Below, piece after piece: positions 8,396 to 16,996 of a DNA stretch of 64,000 bases. The stretch is from the NCBI GenBank assembly GCA_964611895.1, contig CAZTDN010000003.1:76439-140438 (forward strand). The letters are read 5' to 3'. This DNA comes from JAIEOG01 sp964611895 (lineage in GTDB: Bacteria > Bdellovibrionota > FAC87 > UBA2466). The notes below the pieces were generated by a model that did no database searches, was not told where the DNA came from, and saw only the letters and a program-made list of their open reading frames with translations. The translations under genes were made by a program, and so were the position numbers. The stretch's first letter is position 1. The number at the start of each line of letters is the position of its first letter.

Positions 8396-9590
8396 AACGT
8401 TGATACTGGCCTGGGAGTCTCTTGCAGCCAATCGCCTACGCGCTGCTCTCACCATGTTGGGCATGATCATCGGCTCTGCAGCAGTCGTGCTTTTGGTGTC
8501 GATTGGAACGGGCGCGAAGAACTACATCACACGAGAATTCGAGGGAGCCGGCACAAACCTCATCCTCGTTCAGCCCGGAAAAATGGAAGCCAAATCAGGA
8601 CTCGGCCCGCCGCCAGGTAGCAGCAAAAACAGACTGACTCTGGGAGACGTCGAATCACTCGAAAAACAGGCCACTAGCCTGAGTGCCACCACGGGATTGA
8701 TGCTTGGCCAGGGAAGCCTTAAACACGAGGCGCGCTCTCGTGAGGCAAAAATCATGGGAACGAACGAAAAACTTCCCCAGATTATTCACGTGCGTCTGGC
8801 TATGGGCCGATTTCACTCCAGAGAAGAAGAAGAGTTCTCCAGAAAAGTCGTTGTGCTCGGCAACCATGTGGCGCGCGACTTATTTCCTCAAGGCGAGAGT
8901 ATTGGAAGAATGGTGAAGCTCAATGGTTCCGAACACCGCGTACTGGGGGTTCTTGCCAAATCTGGAGAAGCTTCTGGTTTTGAAATGGATGACTTGGTCA
9001 TTGTGCCTACCCGGGTGGCCATGCGCGCTTTTAACGAAGATAAACTTTTTGGAATTCGGGCAAAAGCTAAATCCAAGTCCGGGCTAGGAGAATCCGTAGC
9101 CGAAATCTCTGCCATCCTCAAATCCCGTCATGGCAATCAAGAAGACTTCTCTGTCATCACACAGGACTCCATGGTGGAAACACTCAACACCATCATGAAC
9201 ATGCTCACCTACGCATTGGCGGGAATAGCTCTCGTATCTATGCTTGTCGGCGGCATTGGCATTATGAACATCATGCTAGTGAGCGTCACCGAACGCACAC
9301 GCGAAATCGGCATACGGCGGGCAGTCGGTGCCCGAAGAAAAGATATTCTGATTCAATTCCTTGTAGAAGCTGCTGCGCTTGCATTCATCGGAGGGCTGGT
9401 AGGTATCCTCACTTCCGTAGCTATTACACAGGTTATTACCTCTATTAAACCGGCTTTTGATATGCGAGCGCCCATTTGGATCGTAGTCCCCGCTTTTCTG
9501 CTGTCCATTCTCACTGGGTTAGGTTTTGGGTTTTGGCCAGCAAAAAAGGCCGCCGGTATTGCTGAAATGGAGGCCTTGCGATTCGAATGA
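8355..9590 (+). CDS. MacB/FtsX-type ABC permease
   Basis: About 411 residues: one N-terminal transmembrane helix (ALTMLGMIIGSAAVVLLVSIG), a large periplasmic MacB-PCD domain (GTNLILVQPGK onward), then three C-terminal helices with the conserved GGIGIMNIMLVSVTERTREIGIRRAVGA coupling segment. This is the standard FtsX/MacB topology. It starts inside the ATPase gene: ATG 8355 (41-base overlap), or GTG 8382, which has GAGGA upstream. MacB and its ATPase are separate genes here, rather than fused as in Escherichia coli. Confidence 0.88.
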   Translation: MAKFPRTDTVPLFETLILAWESLAANRLRAALTMLGMIIGSAAVVLLVSIGTGAKNYITREFEGAGTNLILVQPGKMEAKSGLGPPPGSSKNRLTLGDVESLEKQATSLSATTGLMLGQGSLKHEARSREAKIMGTNEKLPQIIHVRLAMGRFHSREEEEFSRKVVVLGNHVARDLFPQGESIGRMVKLNGSEHRVLGVLAKSGEASGFEMDDLVIVPTRVAMRAFNEDKLFGIRAKAKSKSGLGESVAEISAILKSRHGNQEDFSVITQDSMVETLNTIMNMLTYALAGIALVSMLVGGIGIMNIMLVSVTERTREIGIRRAVGARRKDILIQFLVEAAALAFIGGLVGILTSVAITQVITSIKPAFDMRAPIWIVVPAFLLSILTGLGFGFWPAKKAAGIAEMEALRFE

Positions 9591-11635
9591 TCTTTCGAGC
9601 TCTCATAGTTCTTGCCATCGCTTGCAACCATTCCGCCATAGGTGAGGACCATTCAGCGCGCAAACAAAATTCTCGTCCAACCGAGGACTCAGCGCTGAAG
9701 AGAGCTGCAGCCGCTTTCGATCAAAAAGGTGAAATCAACCGGCTTCTCGAGGCTCACGATCCTGAGTCCCTGGCTAAAGCGCTGGAACTGGCGCGCACAC
9801 AGAGTGCCATTTTGGAAAAAGCCCGAGCCAACGGGACGCTTTCCACGGATCAGTTGCGCCCACTTGCAGCAGCGCTTATTTTCACGGGACAGGCGCTAGA
9901 GTCGTTAGGCAAACTCACTGAGGCACTGGCGCTGTATAGTCATGCGCTAGACCTGCAAAATACTTTTTCAGAGTCCCAACCAAACCACGCACTGATTCCT
10001 CAAGTCGCTTCCAACGAGCTTGCGATTGCCAATGGCAACATGGCTCGCGTGGAGCAAAACCTGGGAAAAACAGCAAATGCGATCGAACATTACGAGAACA
10101 AGAAAAACTTGTTTCTGAAAACTTACTCCGACAATTTTCTTACCCAGTTTCAATCCGATCAGCACTTTCTAGCATGGCAAGGTTGGGAGGACTTGGGTTC
10201 CGCTCTCCTACGCGCTGGAGCTGTGGATTCGGCGGCCCACGCCTTAGGAGAAAGTGCAAAAATCAGAGAACGAAAAAAAGCTACCCGGGCCGTCTGGAAA
10301 CCGGGAGGTTATAACGGAGACTTAGACAGTGATGTGTTTCACTACTTAAACCGTGGCCGCTTATTCCTTGCACAGGGAAAACTAGTCGAAAGCCGGGAGG
10401 CTTTCGGTCAACTAATGGATGCTATTTTTAAAGGCTCCAAAAACAAAAACAAATTTGGCGGAACGGAACTCCTAGATCCGGAGCAATTGATCAAACGGCT
10501 CCCCTCCCTTGCAAATGAAGGTAGAACCAAGCAACTTGGAGCGCGATCGGCTTTGCTGGAATTGGCCCGATTGAGTCTTGCGGAAAATGATTGGGCCCTT
10601 GCCATGCAGTACCTAGATGCCCTGGAGAAACAGGGGGCCGTGGGTGAAGGGATGCACCGAGAGAAAATCGAGTCTGCTTGCTTACGCGCACAGGCACTCC
10701 TCCAACAAGCTAAACACAGTAGCCGCCAGTCCGCAGACCTGTCTCTGCCTGCTGCTCAGGCGCTGGTCCAGGAAAGTGTGGCCCTGCTAAATCAATCGCA
10801 GGTTCCCAAGGATTCCTCACTCTACGTACAAGCCTACGAGACTCTGAATGAGATTGAGCTCGCCCGCGCTGAAACGGCCAAGAGCCCGGCAACCAAAAAC
10901 CAGTGGAGTCTGTCCGCATGGGATCATCTCCAAAAAGGCTTGCAATCCCGCGATGCGCTGGCTGAATCGCTGACCAAAGCAAAACTCCCCTACTCGGAGC
11001 TACAGAAGAAGAATCGTAGCCGTCACCTCGAACACCTAGTCCATCAATACGCGGCATTAGAAACAGAGAACAAACTCGCTCGCAGTACGGACCTTGCTCA
11101 ATCAATCTTGCTAAACCACGCCGTCAATGTACCGCTGGGTTCCGCAGACAAAGAGGACCTAGTCGCTGCGGTAGCACGACGCCTCGGCAAAGATGGCGCT
11201 CTGGCAGAAATCATTAAAACCTACGATTCCAAAACCGGTGAACCAACCTACTCCATGCTGCTTGTCCATTCTTACGAACCCGATGGAAGCACGGGGCAGA
11301 AAGAGTTTAAAACTGCACTTCTTCCCATTGGCAACGCTATCGACGTCGACAAATGGCCTCAATCGATCCTAGCCCAAGCTGGAAGCAAGCAAGTCTCTCC
11401 TACAGATATTCACGTCGTAAAATCTGTTATTGGTCCTCTCATGCAAGCCACTCGGGGACGCCCTCTTAAACAGGTTTATGTGTCCTCACCGCCGGAACTC
11501 TCCGCAATGAATTGGAATGGAGTAAAGATTTCCTTTGATCGCTCCAAACAAGTCCGGACTCTGGGGCAGCTCCCTATTCGAATCCATTCTCTCCCGAACG
11601 GCGGAGTATCCCTGTTACAAGGAGACATGAAATGA
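9587..11635 (+). CDS. Secreted TPR-repeat protein of the export operon
   Basis: 682 residues with a Sec signal peptide (cleavage near IGE, residue 20). The bulk is tetratricopeptide-like helical hairpins, e.g. AAALIFTGQALESLGKLTEALALYSHAL, NMARVEQNLGKTANAIEHYE, YLNRGRLFLAQGKLVESREAFGQLM and LLELARLSLAENDWALAMQYLDAL. The last 130 residues leave the TPR pattern; their strand/helix layout recalls the first half of a CHAT (caspase-like) domain, but no catalytic His-Cys pair is visible. It overlaps both neighbours by 4 bases, so it is co-translated with the pump and the next secreted protein. It probably scaffolds or presents the export substrate in the periplasm (inference). Confidence 0.6.
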   Translation: MIFRALIVLAIACNHSAIGEDHSARKQNSRPTEDSALKRAAAAFDQKGEINRLLEAHDPESLAKALELARTQSAILEKARANGTLSTDQLRPLAAALIFTGQALESLGKLTEALALYSHALDLQNTFSESQPNHALIPQVASNELAIANGNMARVEQNLGKTANAIEHYENKKNLFLKTYSDNFLTQFQSDQHFLAWQGWEDLGSALLRAGAVDSAAHALGESAKIRERKKATRAVWKPGGYNGDLDSDVFHYLNRGRLFLAQGKLVESREAFGQLMDAIFKGSKNKNKFGGTELLDPEQLIKRLPSLANEGRTKQLGARSALLELARLSLAENDWALAMQYLDALEKQGAVGEGMHREKIESACLRAQALLQQAKHSSRQSADLSLPAAQALVQESVALLNQSQVPKDSSLYVQAYETLNEIELARAETAKSPATKNQWSLSAWDHLQKGLQSRDALAESLTKAKLPYSELQKKNRSRHLEHLVHQYAALETENKLARSTDLAQSILLNHAVNVPLGSADKEDLVAAVARRLGKDGALAEIIKTYDSKTGEPTYSMLLVHSYEPDGSTGQKEFKTALLPIGNAIDVDKWPQSILAQAGSKQVSPTDIHVVKSVIGPLMQATRGRPLKQVYVSSPPELSAMNWNGVKISFDRSKQVRTLGQLPIRIHSLPNGGVSLLQGDMK

Positions 11636-12921
11636 TGTCTCGTATGCTGTTCTGCCTCTTTGCGATTTGCTGTTTCCTCGCCGAGGCAGAGTGGGTAGTG
11701 CCCCACCGAGGTGAAGCCCATGTTTTTTCGTTGTACGGTGGAGTCGCCATTGGTTCAGCGTCTCCAGACTCTAATGAGAGCTACCTGGTCGATAGCCTGA
11801 GAAACCTGAAGTTACTCGATGCGCAGGGCAAGTGGTGTGGAAAAAATACTTCCATCGTTCTCAATGGGAATTTTCTAGCTACCGAGGACGCATTCAAAGT
11901 TCTCAAACGAGTTGCTGTGCTACGATCTCAAGGCGCACAGATACGTATTGCCCTTTCAAAGAATGATCTCATGAAGCTGGTGTATTACACACCGGTGAAG
12001 CCTACTCAGAGGAAAGCCTTTTTTACGCTTTTGCGAGACACGAGCTCTCTGTTTGTAAAAGTCGGCAAAAACTTCATTCTTCCAGATACCAATCGTGTTC
12101 CCAGAGAAACCTCCGCCGGACTCGTCCCGTGGGCCAATGAAGTACAAAATGATTTGGATAGACTCTGGACCGAACTGGCCCAAGGGAGAGAGGTTTCTAT
12201 TCCCGAGTCTATCAATGAGGTAATCGGAAGAAGTGGAGAGGAAAAGGATTTTCTGTCCGCTTGGGATATCGCAACACTGAGCGTGCGGGATCGCCCGATG
12301 ATCGTTCAGCTAGAAAAAGAACTCGGCGTGCAACGAAGTGTCGTTGCGGTTTTTGGACCAACGGAGAATCTTGGAGCTTTTGCAAAACACGTCATCAATG
12401 CAACTCCCACCAAAAACGCGGAGATAAAGCTCAAAATAGAAAACCAGCAAAGCGAGCCAAAACTTGGCCCTGGAGATAAAACCACACTCCAAAGTCATGT
12501 CCCCGGAAAAGATACTATTTACCCCGATATCACCGGAGTCCAGCTGGGTCATAGGCATTTTCGATCAGGAATTCCCCACTACGACGGTGGCGTAATCCAA
12601 CACGAAACTCCCCAAGATCCTGAGTCGGAAAGTTTCAAGCACCGCGATCGAAAAAACAGACTGTGCGGAGCGGCGTACGCTGGATTAATCACCACAGGAG
12701 CCCTGGTGGGATCCGCTGGCATTGCGGGCGGGGTGTACATCGCCACTCTACCGCCCGACCATACTCTCCCTGCCAATTGGTCCAGCTTTTCTCCGGAGGA
12801 AAAATGTTCCTTCAAAGGGGGAAGCGTGGACTCTTGGCAAGGGGAGGTCTGGTCGAATGTTTGCGTTTGCCCGGATCAGTCCCTGATCGATTCCGATCAA
12901 GAGTGGTGTGATGGGCGATAA
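11632..12921 (+). CDS. Secreted protein of unknown function, last gene of export operon
   Basis: 429 residues with a signal peptide (MLFCLFAICCFLAEAEW). A patch near residues 74-110 (NTSIVLNGNFLATEDAFKVL) loosely resembles a segment of the downstream deiminase (NATVVLSPNDYILEDGRMF), hinting at a related domain. Near the C-terminus is a glycine/alanine-rich hydrophobic helix (AAYAGLITTGALVGSAGIAG) followed by a cysteine-rich tail (four Cys). The helix may be membrane-active. It starts 4 bases inside the TPR gene. No known family is recognised. It could be a substrate or partner of the adjacent MacB-type pump. Confidence 0.6.
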   Translation: MMSRMLFCLFAICCFLAEAEWVVPHRGEAHVFSLYGGVAIGSASPDSNESYLVDSLRNLKLLDAQGKWCGKNTSIVLNGNFLATEDAFKVLKRVAVLRSQGAQIRIALSKNDLMKLVYYTPVKPTQRKAFFTLLRDTSSLFVKVGKNFILPDTNRVPRETSAGLVPWANEVQNDLDRLWTELAQGREVSIPESINEVIGRSGEEKDFLSAWDIATLSVRDRPMIVQLEKELGVQRSVVAVFGPTENLGAFAKHVINATPTKNAEIKLKIENQQSEPKLGPGDKTTLQSHVPGKDTIYPDITGVQLGHRHFRSGIPHYDGGVIQHETPQDPESESFKHRDRKNRLCGAAYAGLITTGALVGSAGIAGGVYIATLPPDHTLPANWSSFSPEEKCSFKGGSVDSWQGEVWSNVCVCPDQSLIDSDQEWCDGR

Positions 12922-12923
12922 CC

Positions 12924-13058
12924 TTACCCGCCCCAAGGGCTATACCGGCCCGTTCCCGAGAAACCGTTGCAAGCCGTTGTGGTAGAAACCACTCCGACCG
13001 CCGCCAGCGCAAAAATCAGCCGCAAGATGAGCAACTTTTTGCTAATGGATGTTCGCAT
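12924..13058 (-). CDS. Small exported lipoprotein-like peptide (44 aa)
   Basis: An ATG at 13058 preceded by AGGAG at 5-base spacing opens a 44-residue frame. It has a basic start (MRTSISKK), a hydrophobic core (LLILRLIFALAAVGVV) and a lipobox-like STTTAC, leaving a short glycine/tyrosine-rich mature peptide. The layout resembles entericidin-type small lipoproteins. It lies tail-to-tail with the secreted protein gene (stops 2 bases apart). It is supported only by the ribosome site and signal sequence. Confidence 0.5.
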   Translation of the reverse strand: MRTSISKKLLILRLIFALAAVGVVSTTTACNGFSGTGRYSPWGG

Positions 13059-13191
13059 ACATACTCCTATTCCATTTGTGGTTGTGTGACCTGTTGATGT
13101 TTCCATCATAAGATTTAAATGTTGAATAATTATGAAGATGGCCATTCATTTGGTAAATATCTTGTACTCACCTTGTGGATAGCGCTGCGCG

Positions 13192-13271
13192 TGGACCAAG
13201 CCTTGCAAAACTAGAAGGCGGCATGGCGCCTGGCCAGGCGCAGACAAGTGGAGTGCGTCAAACTTGGTCCA
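13192..13271 (+). promoter_or_regulatory. Strongly folded leader before the deiminase gene
   Basis: A 9-bp outer stem (TGGACCAAG 13192-13200 with CTTGGTCCA 13263-13271) encloses a 62-base loop. That loop contains a perfect 16-bp palindrome (GCGCCTGGCCAGGCGC, 13226-13241) and a weaker CCTT/AAGG hairpin. In RNA this is a closed multi-arm structure ending at the deiminase start region; the possible TTG start lies in its 3' arm. It could be a cis-acting regulatory RNA. I cannot match it to a known riboswitch class. The remainder of the 12922-13263 interval holds only the small minus-strand gene and AT-rich sequence at 13100-13170. Confidence 0.4.
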
Positions 13272-14724
13272 GTTTAGAAAAAAAAAAGTCAATGTGTTCG
13301 CTAAGGGACTCCTTCTACTGGCCGTCATCTGTGCCGTCGGGGCCCCTCGAACCGTTGCGGCCTCCACGCTGCGCCAGTGCTTTCAGGGCCTTTCAAACTT
13401 CGTCTCCGAACCAATCAAGAAGTTAAAAACAGCGCAGGCAGTAACCAAACGCCGCGCCACTCTAGAACGTAAGTTTGGGAAATTCGGTTTTTATATCAAA
13501 GGAACGACTGAGGAGTTTGGGCAGCAGGGAGTCCCCATAGACTCCGTTACGCTGCAAGCCTTGAAAATACCTTCGAGCCTGCATGGCTATTACGATCCCA
13601 AAACGGGTAAGTTTGACTATTCTGCCGCGCAGAAAATGGAGTTGGCTGCGGACTATGTCGACAAAAATGCTACTGTCGTACTTTCTCCCAATGACTACAT
13701 CCTTGAAGATGGGCGAATGTTTCAGGACTTTATAAAGCTGCTGGAGCAGGAGCCCACTACTAAACTCTGGATCATCACCGCGAAGACCACTCAGAGCGCC
13801 AAGCTTCAGGATTCCATTCAACACCTTCCCGCACAGATTTCGAGTCGCATTCGAATTTCGGCCGATCAGAAAGAAACCCCCATTATCTGGGTGCGGGATG
13901 CTTTTATCCCGCAGAAAAACATTCCAGCGATCGTCCAAGGGGACAGCCCGCCGAACACCGAGGCCGCCATCGTAAATGGCAGAGTCCTTTTGGCCAACAC
14001 GCTTGCCCCATCCATTCCCTCAACCAAGCTGCCCTTTTACTTAGAAGGCGGCGATATCGTCGTGGGTGAACGAGATGTTTTTGTTGGATACATGACGGTT
14101 CTTGAGAATGCCTATCGGCTGCAGATTTCTAGTCGAGATATGCTAAATGTGCTGGGCACTGCGTTTGGCAAACCGATCACGATGATCGGATCCGAAAAAG
14201 CGGCTCCGGATGAGCACATCGACTATGGATTTGCGGTCACCAAAAACCTCCGCACGGGAGAAGACGTATTTATCTTGGGCTCGCACCAAATGGCGATCGC
14301 TTCACTCCATAAGGCAACCGCAAAAAGCAAAAACGATGCAAATCACATCCGCAATCGGCTCGAATCCATGAATCTTAAGTCCAAACTAAATAACTTCCAA
14401 CACCGCTTAGACTACCAAGCTGAGATCCTCCAAATCGCAAAAGAAAAATCCTATCCGGTGCTCGAAGTCCCTCGTGTGGGGCCGGCTTATTCCTTTTTTT
14501 CCCCAAGTGCAATTTTCACCTATACCAACTCTATTTTTGTGGGAAAAACGGCGATGATGCCTACTTTGGGAATTGATTCTATCGATGATGCCGCGACCAA
14601 AGCGTTTGAGAGTCTCGGCTATTCGGTTATTCCCGTCCCCTTCGGAAAAGAGCTCTTTTTCTGCGCTGGCGGGGTTCGTTGTGCTACTGCTGTCCTACCA
14701 GGTGGTGTAGAATTGCGTGAATGA
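13264..14724 (+). CDS. Secreted guanidine-modifying hydrolase (agmatine/peptidyl-arginine deiminase superfamily)
   Basis: About 486 residues. A signal peptide (VFAKGLLLLAVICAVGAPRTVAA) places it in the periplasm or outside. The catalytic set of the amidinotransferase/deiminase superfamily is present in order: WVRD (209-212), EGGD (261-264), DEHID with His318, and a C-terminal GGVRCAT with the nucleophile Cys473. These enzymes hydrolyse guanidino groups (peptidyl-arginine, agmatine or free arginine) to citrulline-type products. The N-terminal 130 residues are unrecognised. The start is TTG 13264 or GTG 13294; neither has a good ribosome site. It follows the folded leader and overlaps the MATE gene by 4 bases. 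Substrate is not determined. Confidence 0.75.
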   Translation: MVQFRKKKVNVFAKGLLLLAVICAVGAPRTVAASTLRQCFQGLSNFVSEPIKKLKTAQAVTKRRATLERKFGKFGFYIKGTTEEFGQQGVPIDSVTLQALKIPSSLHGYYDPKTGKFDYSAAQKMELAADYVDKNATVVLSPNDYILEDGRMFQDFIKLLEQEPTTKLWIITAKTTQSAKLQDSIQHLPAQISSRIRISADQKETPIIWVRDAFIPQKNIPAIVQGDSPPNTEAAIVNGRVLLANTLAPSIPSTKLPFYLEGGDIVVGERDVFVGYMTVLENAYRLQISSRDMLNVLGTAFGKPITMIGSEKAAPDEHIDYGFAVTKNLRTGEDVFILGSHQMAIASLHKATAKSKNDANHIRNRLESMNLKSKLNNFQHRLDYQAEILQIAKEKSYPVLEVPRVGPAYSFFSPSAIFTYTNSIFVGKTAMMPTLGIDSIDDAATKAFESLGYSVIPVPFGKELFFCAGGVRCATAVLPGGVELRE

Positions 14725-16097
14725 CGCAGTCGAACTCCACCTCGCGCAAACACCGATGGAAACAAATACTCCAAATCGCCTGGCCCTTGATCCTAGCTAA
14801 CAGTTTTTGGAACCTTCAACTCACTATCGACCGCATATTTCTCGGGCAGTTTTCGACCGAAGCATTAGGAGCTGCGCCCACGGTCATGGGTGTGTTTTGG
14901 ACGCCCATGGCGCTCTTGCAGCAAACCGCGGCGTACCTCACGACATTTGTCGCTCAGTACCACGGTGCCCACCAGCCGCGAAACATCGGACCCGCGCTCT
15001 GGCAAGCGGTCTACATTAGTATTGCTGGCGGAATTTTATTCCTTGTCTTCATCCCCGGTGCAGAAAGTTTTTTTATGTGGATGGGACACCCCGCGACAAC
15101 GGCGGCGATAGAAGGCGAATACTTTGCTCCTATTTGTTATTCTGCTTTGCCGGCCGCGCTGATCGCCGCTGCGAGTGGATTTTATGGTGGTCTGGGCAAA
15201 ACTCAGACGGTGATGTGGATCAATTGTGTGGGTCTCATTGCCAATGCGATTCTGGATTACCTGCTCATTTTTGGTCACTTAGGATTTCCTGCTCTGGGTG
15301 TGGCGGGAGCAGGCTACGCCACGGCGCTCGCCAATTACATCTCGGCGGGGTTTGCTTTTTACTGGATATTCACCTCCGAAAACGAGAAACAATATGGCGT
15401 TTTGTCGGGCTGGAAGTGGCACGGAGATCTCCTACGACGCTATCTGCGGTACGGACTACCCAGTGGCCTCCAGTGGGCGTTAGAGGGCCTCGCGTTTACA
15501 GTTTTTCTCATAATCATCGGTAGAATGGAGAATGCCGAAGCCGCATTGGCTGCTAGTGGTATTGCAACCACGGTCTTGATGCTCGCGATCTTACCCCCCA
15601 TGGGCATTGCCCAAGCCGTCATGATTCAAGTGGGGCAGTTTTTGGGAGAAAAAGCTCCCGAAAAAGCGGTGGAGTTTGCGTGGAGCGGGTTTCAAGTCGT
15701 TTTTTTCTATATCGTGCCGTTGGGATGCACGTTTGTTCTCTTTCCTCAGTTATACCTCGGGCTTTTTGAGAACGCGGGGAATCCTGAACTTTGGCAGCAG
15801 GTCGCACAGATAGCTCCGTACTTGCTGATGTTTGTCGCCTTTTTCACCTGTTTTGATTGCACGAATATCGTCTTTTCGTTCGCCCTCAAGGGGGCGGGAG
15901 ACACTCGATTCGTGAGCCTGGTCGCACTGCTTCTTCCGTGGCCCTTGATGGTACTCCCAACCTGGTGGATACAGGATTGGCCGGGCGCCATCTATTGGGC
16001 CTGGGGCGCAGCGAGTGTTTATTCAGTCGTTCTCGCGATGGTGTTTTTGGGTCGGTTCCAAGGTGGCAAATGGAAACAGATGAGTGTCATCGGCTAG
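14721..16097 (+). CDS. MATE-family multidrug/toxin exporter
   Basis: 458 residues with about 12 hydrophobic segments in two repeated halves. The conserved N-terminal block IAWPLILANSFWNLQLTIDRIFLGQFSTEALGA is the typical start of NorM/DinF-type MATE proteins. It exports organic cations or metabolites using Na+ or H+ gradients. It starts with ATGA overlapping the deiminase stop, so the two are co-translated; the pump may move the deiminase's substrate or product, or a related toxin (inference). A strong terminator follows. Confidence 0.9.
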   Translation: MTQSNSTSRKHRWKQILQIAWPLILANSFWNLQLTIDRIFLGQFSTEALGAAPTVMGVFWTPMALLQQTAAYLTTFVAQYHGAHQPRNIGPALWQAVYISIAGGILFLVFIPGAESFFMWMGHPATTAAIEGEYFAPICYSALPAALIAAASGFYGGLGKTQTVMWINCVGLIANAILDYLLIFGHLGFPALGVAGAGYATALANYISAGFAFYWIFTSENEKQYGVLSGWKWHGDLLRRYLRYGLPSGLQWALEGLAFTVFLIIIGRMENAEAALAASGIATTVLMLAILPPMGIAQAVMIQVGQFLGEKAPEKAVEFAWSGFQVVFFYIVPLGCTFVLFPQLYLGLFENAGNPELWQQVAQIAPYLLMFVAFFTCFDCTNIVFSFALKGAGDTRFVSLVALLLPWPLMVLPTWWIQDWPGAIYWAWGAASVYSVVLAMVFLGRFQGGKWKQMSVIG

Positions 16098-16107
16098 GTT
16101 AAAAGCA

Positions 16108-16139
16108 AAAAGCCATGGATCGCGCGATCCATGGCTTTT
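16108..16139. terminator. Bidirectional rho-independent terminator
   Basis: A perfect 32-base inverted repeat whose arms begin AAAAGCCATGGATC, flanked by A-tract and T-tract on the two sides. It lies between the convergent MATE gene and the small secreted-protein gene, and would stop transcription from both. Confidence 0.85.
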
Positions 16140-16166
16140 CCACAACTGCACGTCGACTCAAGGCGC

Positions 16167-16685
16167 TTAGTGGCAAACGTCTTGTTTCCACTCCTTCACC
16201 ATCGCAATCAACTGCGCGGCAGCCCGAGTGTTGTTCGTGACAGTTCCCCCGCAAGGATAAGATCCTGACTGGAGCAAGAACTGGTTGTTGTTCGCACGAA
16301 TGGTGAAAGACCGCATGGGAAGCGCCAAACAGTGTGGGCCAGTTTGGGTGACCAGAGCCCCATGCTCAGCCGCCCGAACCAGGCGAGCGACTTCGCGGAT
16401 TTCATAGCGAGAAAGCTGTTTGATGGTGCTCCATTGGCAACGACTGTAGTCGATGGACGGAGTCCCCGGAACTGGACGCCGGCCGTGTCCACCATAGTAC
16501 GGACGTTTCATCGCGCACTCGGCTCCATAAACAACCCCATCAAAGGTAGCCCGGACGATTTGAGCTTTGGAACCCACCCCCGAAATCATCATCGGGGTAT
16601 CGATCAGCTCTACCGACACAGAACGAATGCTGGTTGCAAAAGAAAGAGTGGAAAGACTCACTCCTAAAAGAAATAATTTTTTCAT
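16167..16685 (-). CDS. Secreted protein of unknown function
   Basis: 172 residues from ATG 16685, which has a consensus AGGAGG ribosome site. A signal peptide (KKLFLLGVSLSTLSFA) is followed by a mature region with five or six cysteines spread over the sequence (e.g. YGAECAMKRPYYGGHGRR, SRCQWSTIK, PHCLALP, GSYPCGG, QDVCH), likely disulfide-bonded. No family recognised. It is expressed toward the shared terminator. Confidence 0.65.
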   Translation of the reverse strand: MKKLFLLGVSLSTLSFATSIRSVSVELIDTPMMISGVGSKAQIVRATFDGVVYGAECAMKRPYYGGHGRRPVPGTPSIDYSRCQWSTIKQLSRYEIREVARLVRAAEHGALVTQTGPHCLALPMRSFTIRANNNQFLLQSGSYPCGGTVTNNTRAAAQLIAMVKEWKQDVCH

Positions 16686-16779
16686 ACGATCCTCCTGCCC
16701 GTTGGGCGTTTCAATTTGTCCGGCTGCTAGTGCAGCTCTCGTGCCAAACTGCCCAAGCCTAGAGACGCGCCGCGCACTG

Positions 16780-16796
16780 GGTTCCAATTTGGAACC
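16780..16796. promoter_or_regulatory. Inverted repeat in a divergent intergenic region
   Basis: GGTTCCA-ATT-TGGAACC is a perfect 7-bp dyad in the 311-base interval 16686-16996 between two divergent genes. It could be a regulator site. A loosely repeated GTCAAAG...CTAGG element occurs at about 16879 and 16912. I see no gene in the interval. Confidence 0.3.
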
Positions 16797-16996
16797 GGTG
16801 GCGAAAGTCGCCTACTTTGTGGCCCCAGAAGCATAATTCCTGAAACGACGAACTTTTGGACGCCTCTTTGCCCAGGAGGTCAAAGGCTTAGGTATCGCTA
16901 GAAAAAGGCCTGTCAAAGACCTAGGCGATTTACCTCCCAGCTCCAGGCACAAAAGCAGTCGACCCGAATGGCACGCGGGGTGCACATCTAGAGAGC

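Noticed and set aside
15077..15523. Long open frame in another frame of the MATE gene
   Set aside because: No ribosome site or domain, and it is a shadow of a clear transporter gene.
16879..16930. Two loosely similar GTCAAAG...CTAGG segments as iterons
   Set aside because: Only two copies with several mismatches; not enough for an origin or operator call.
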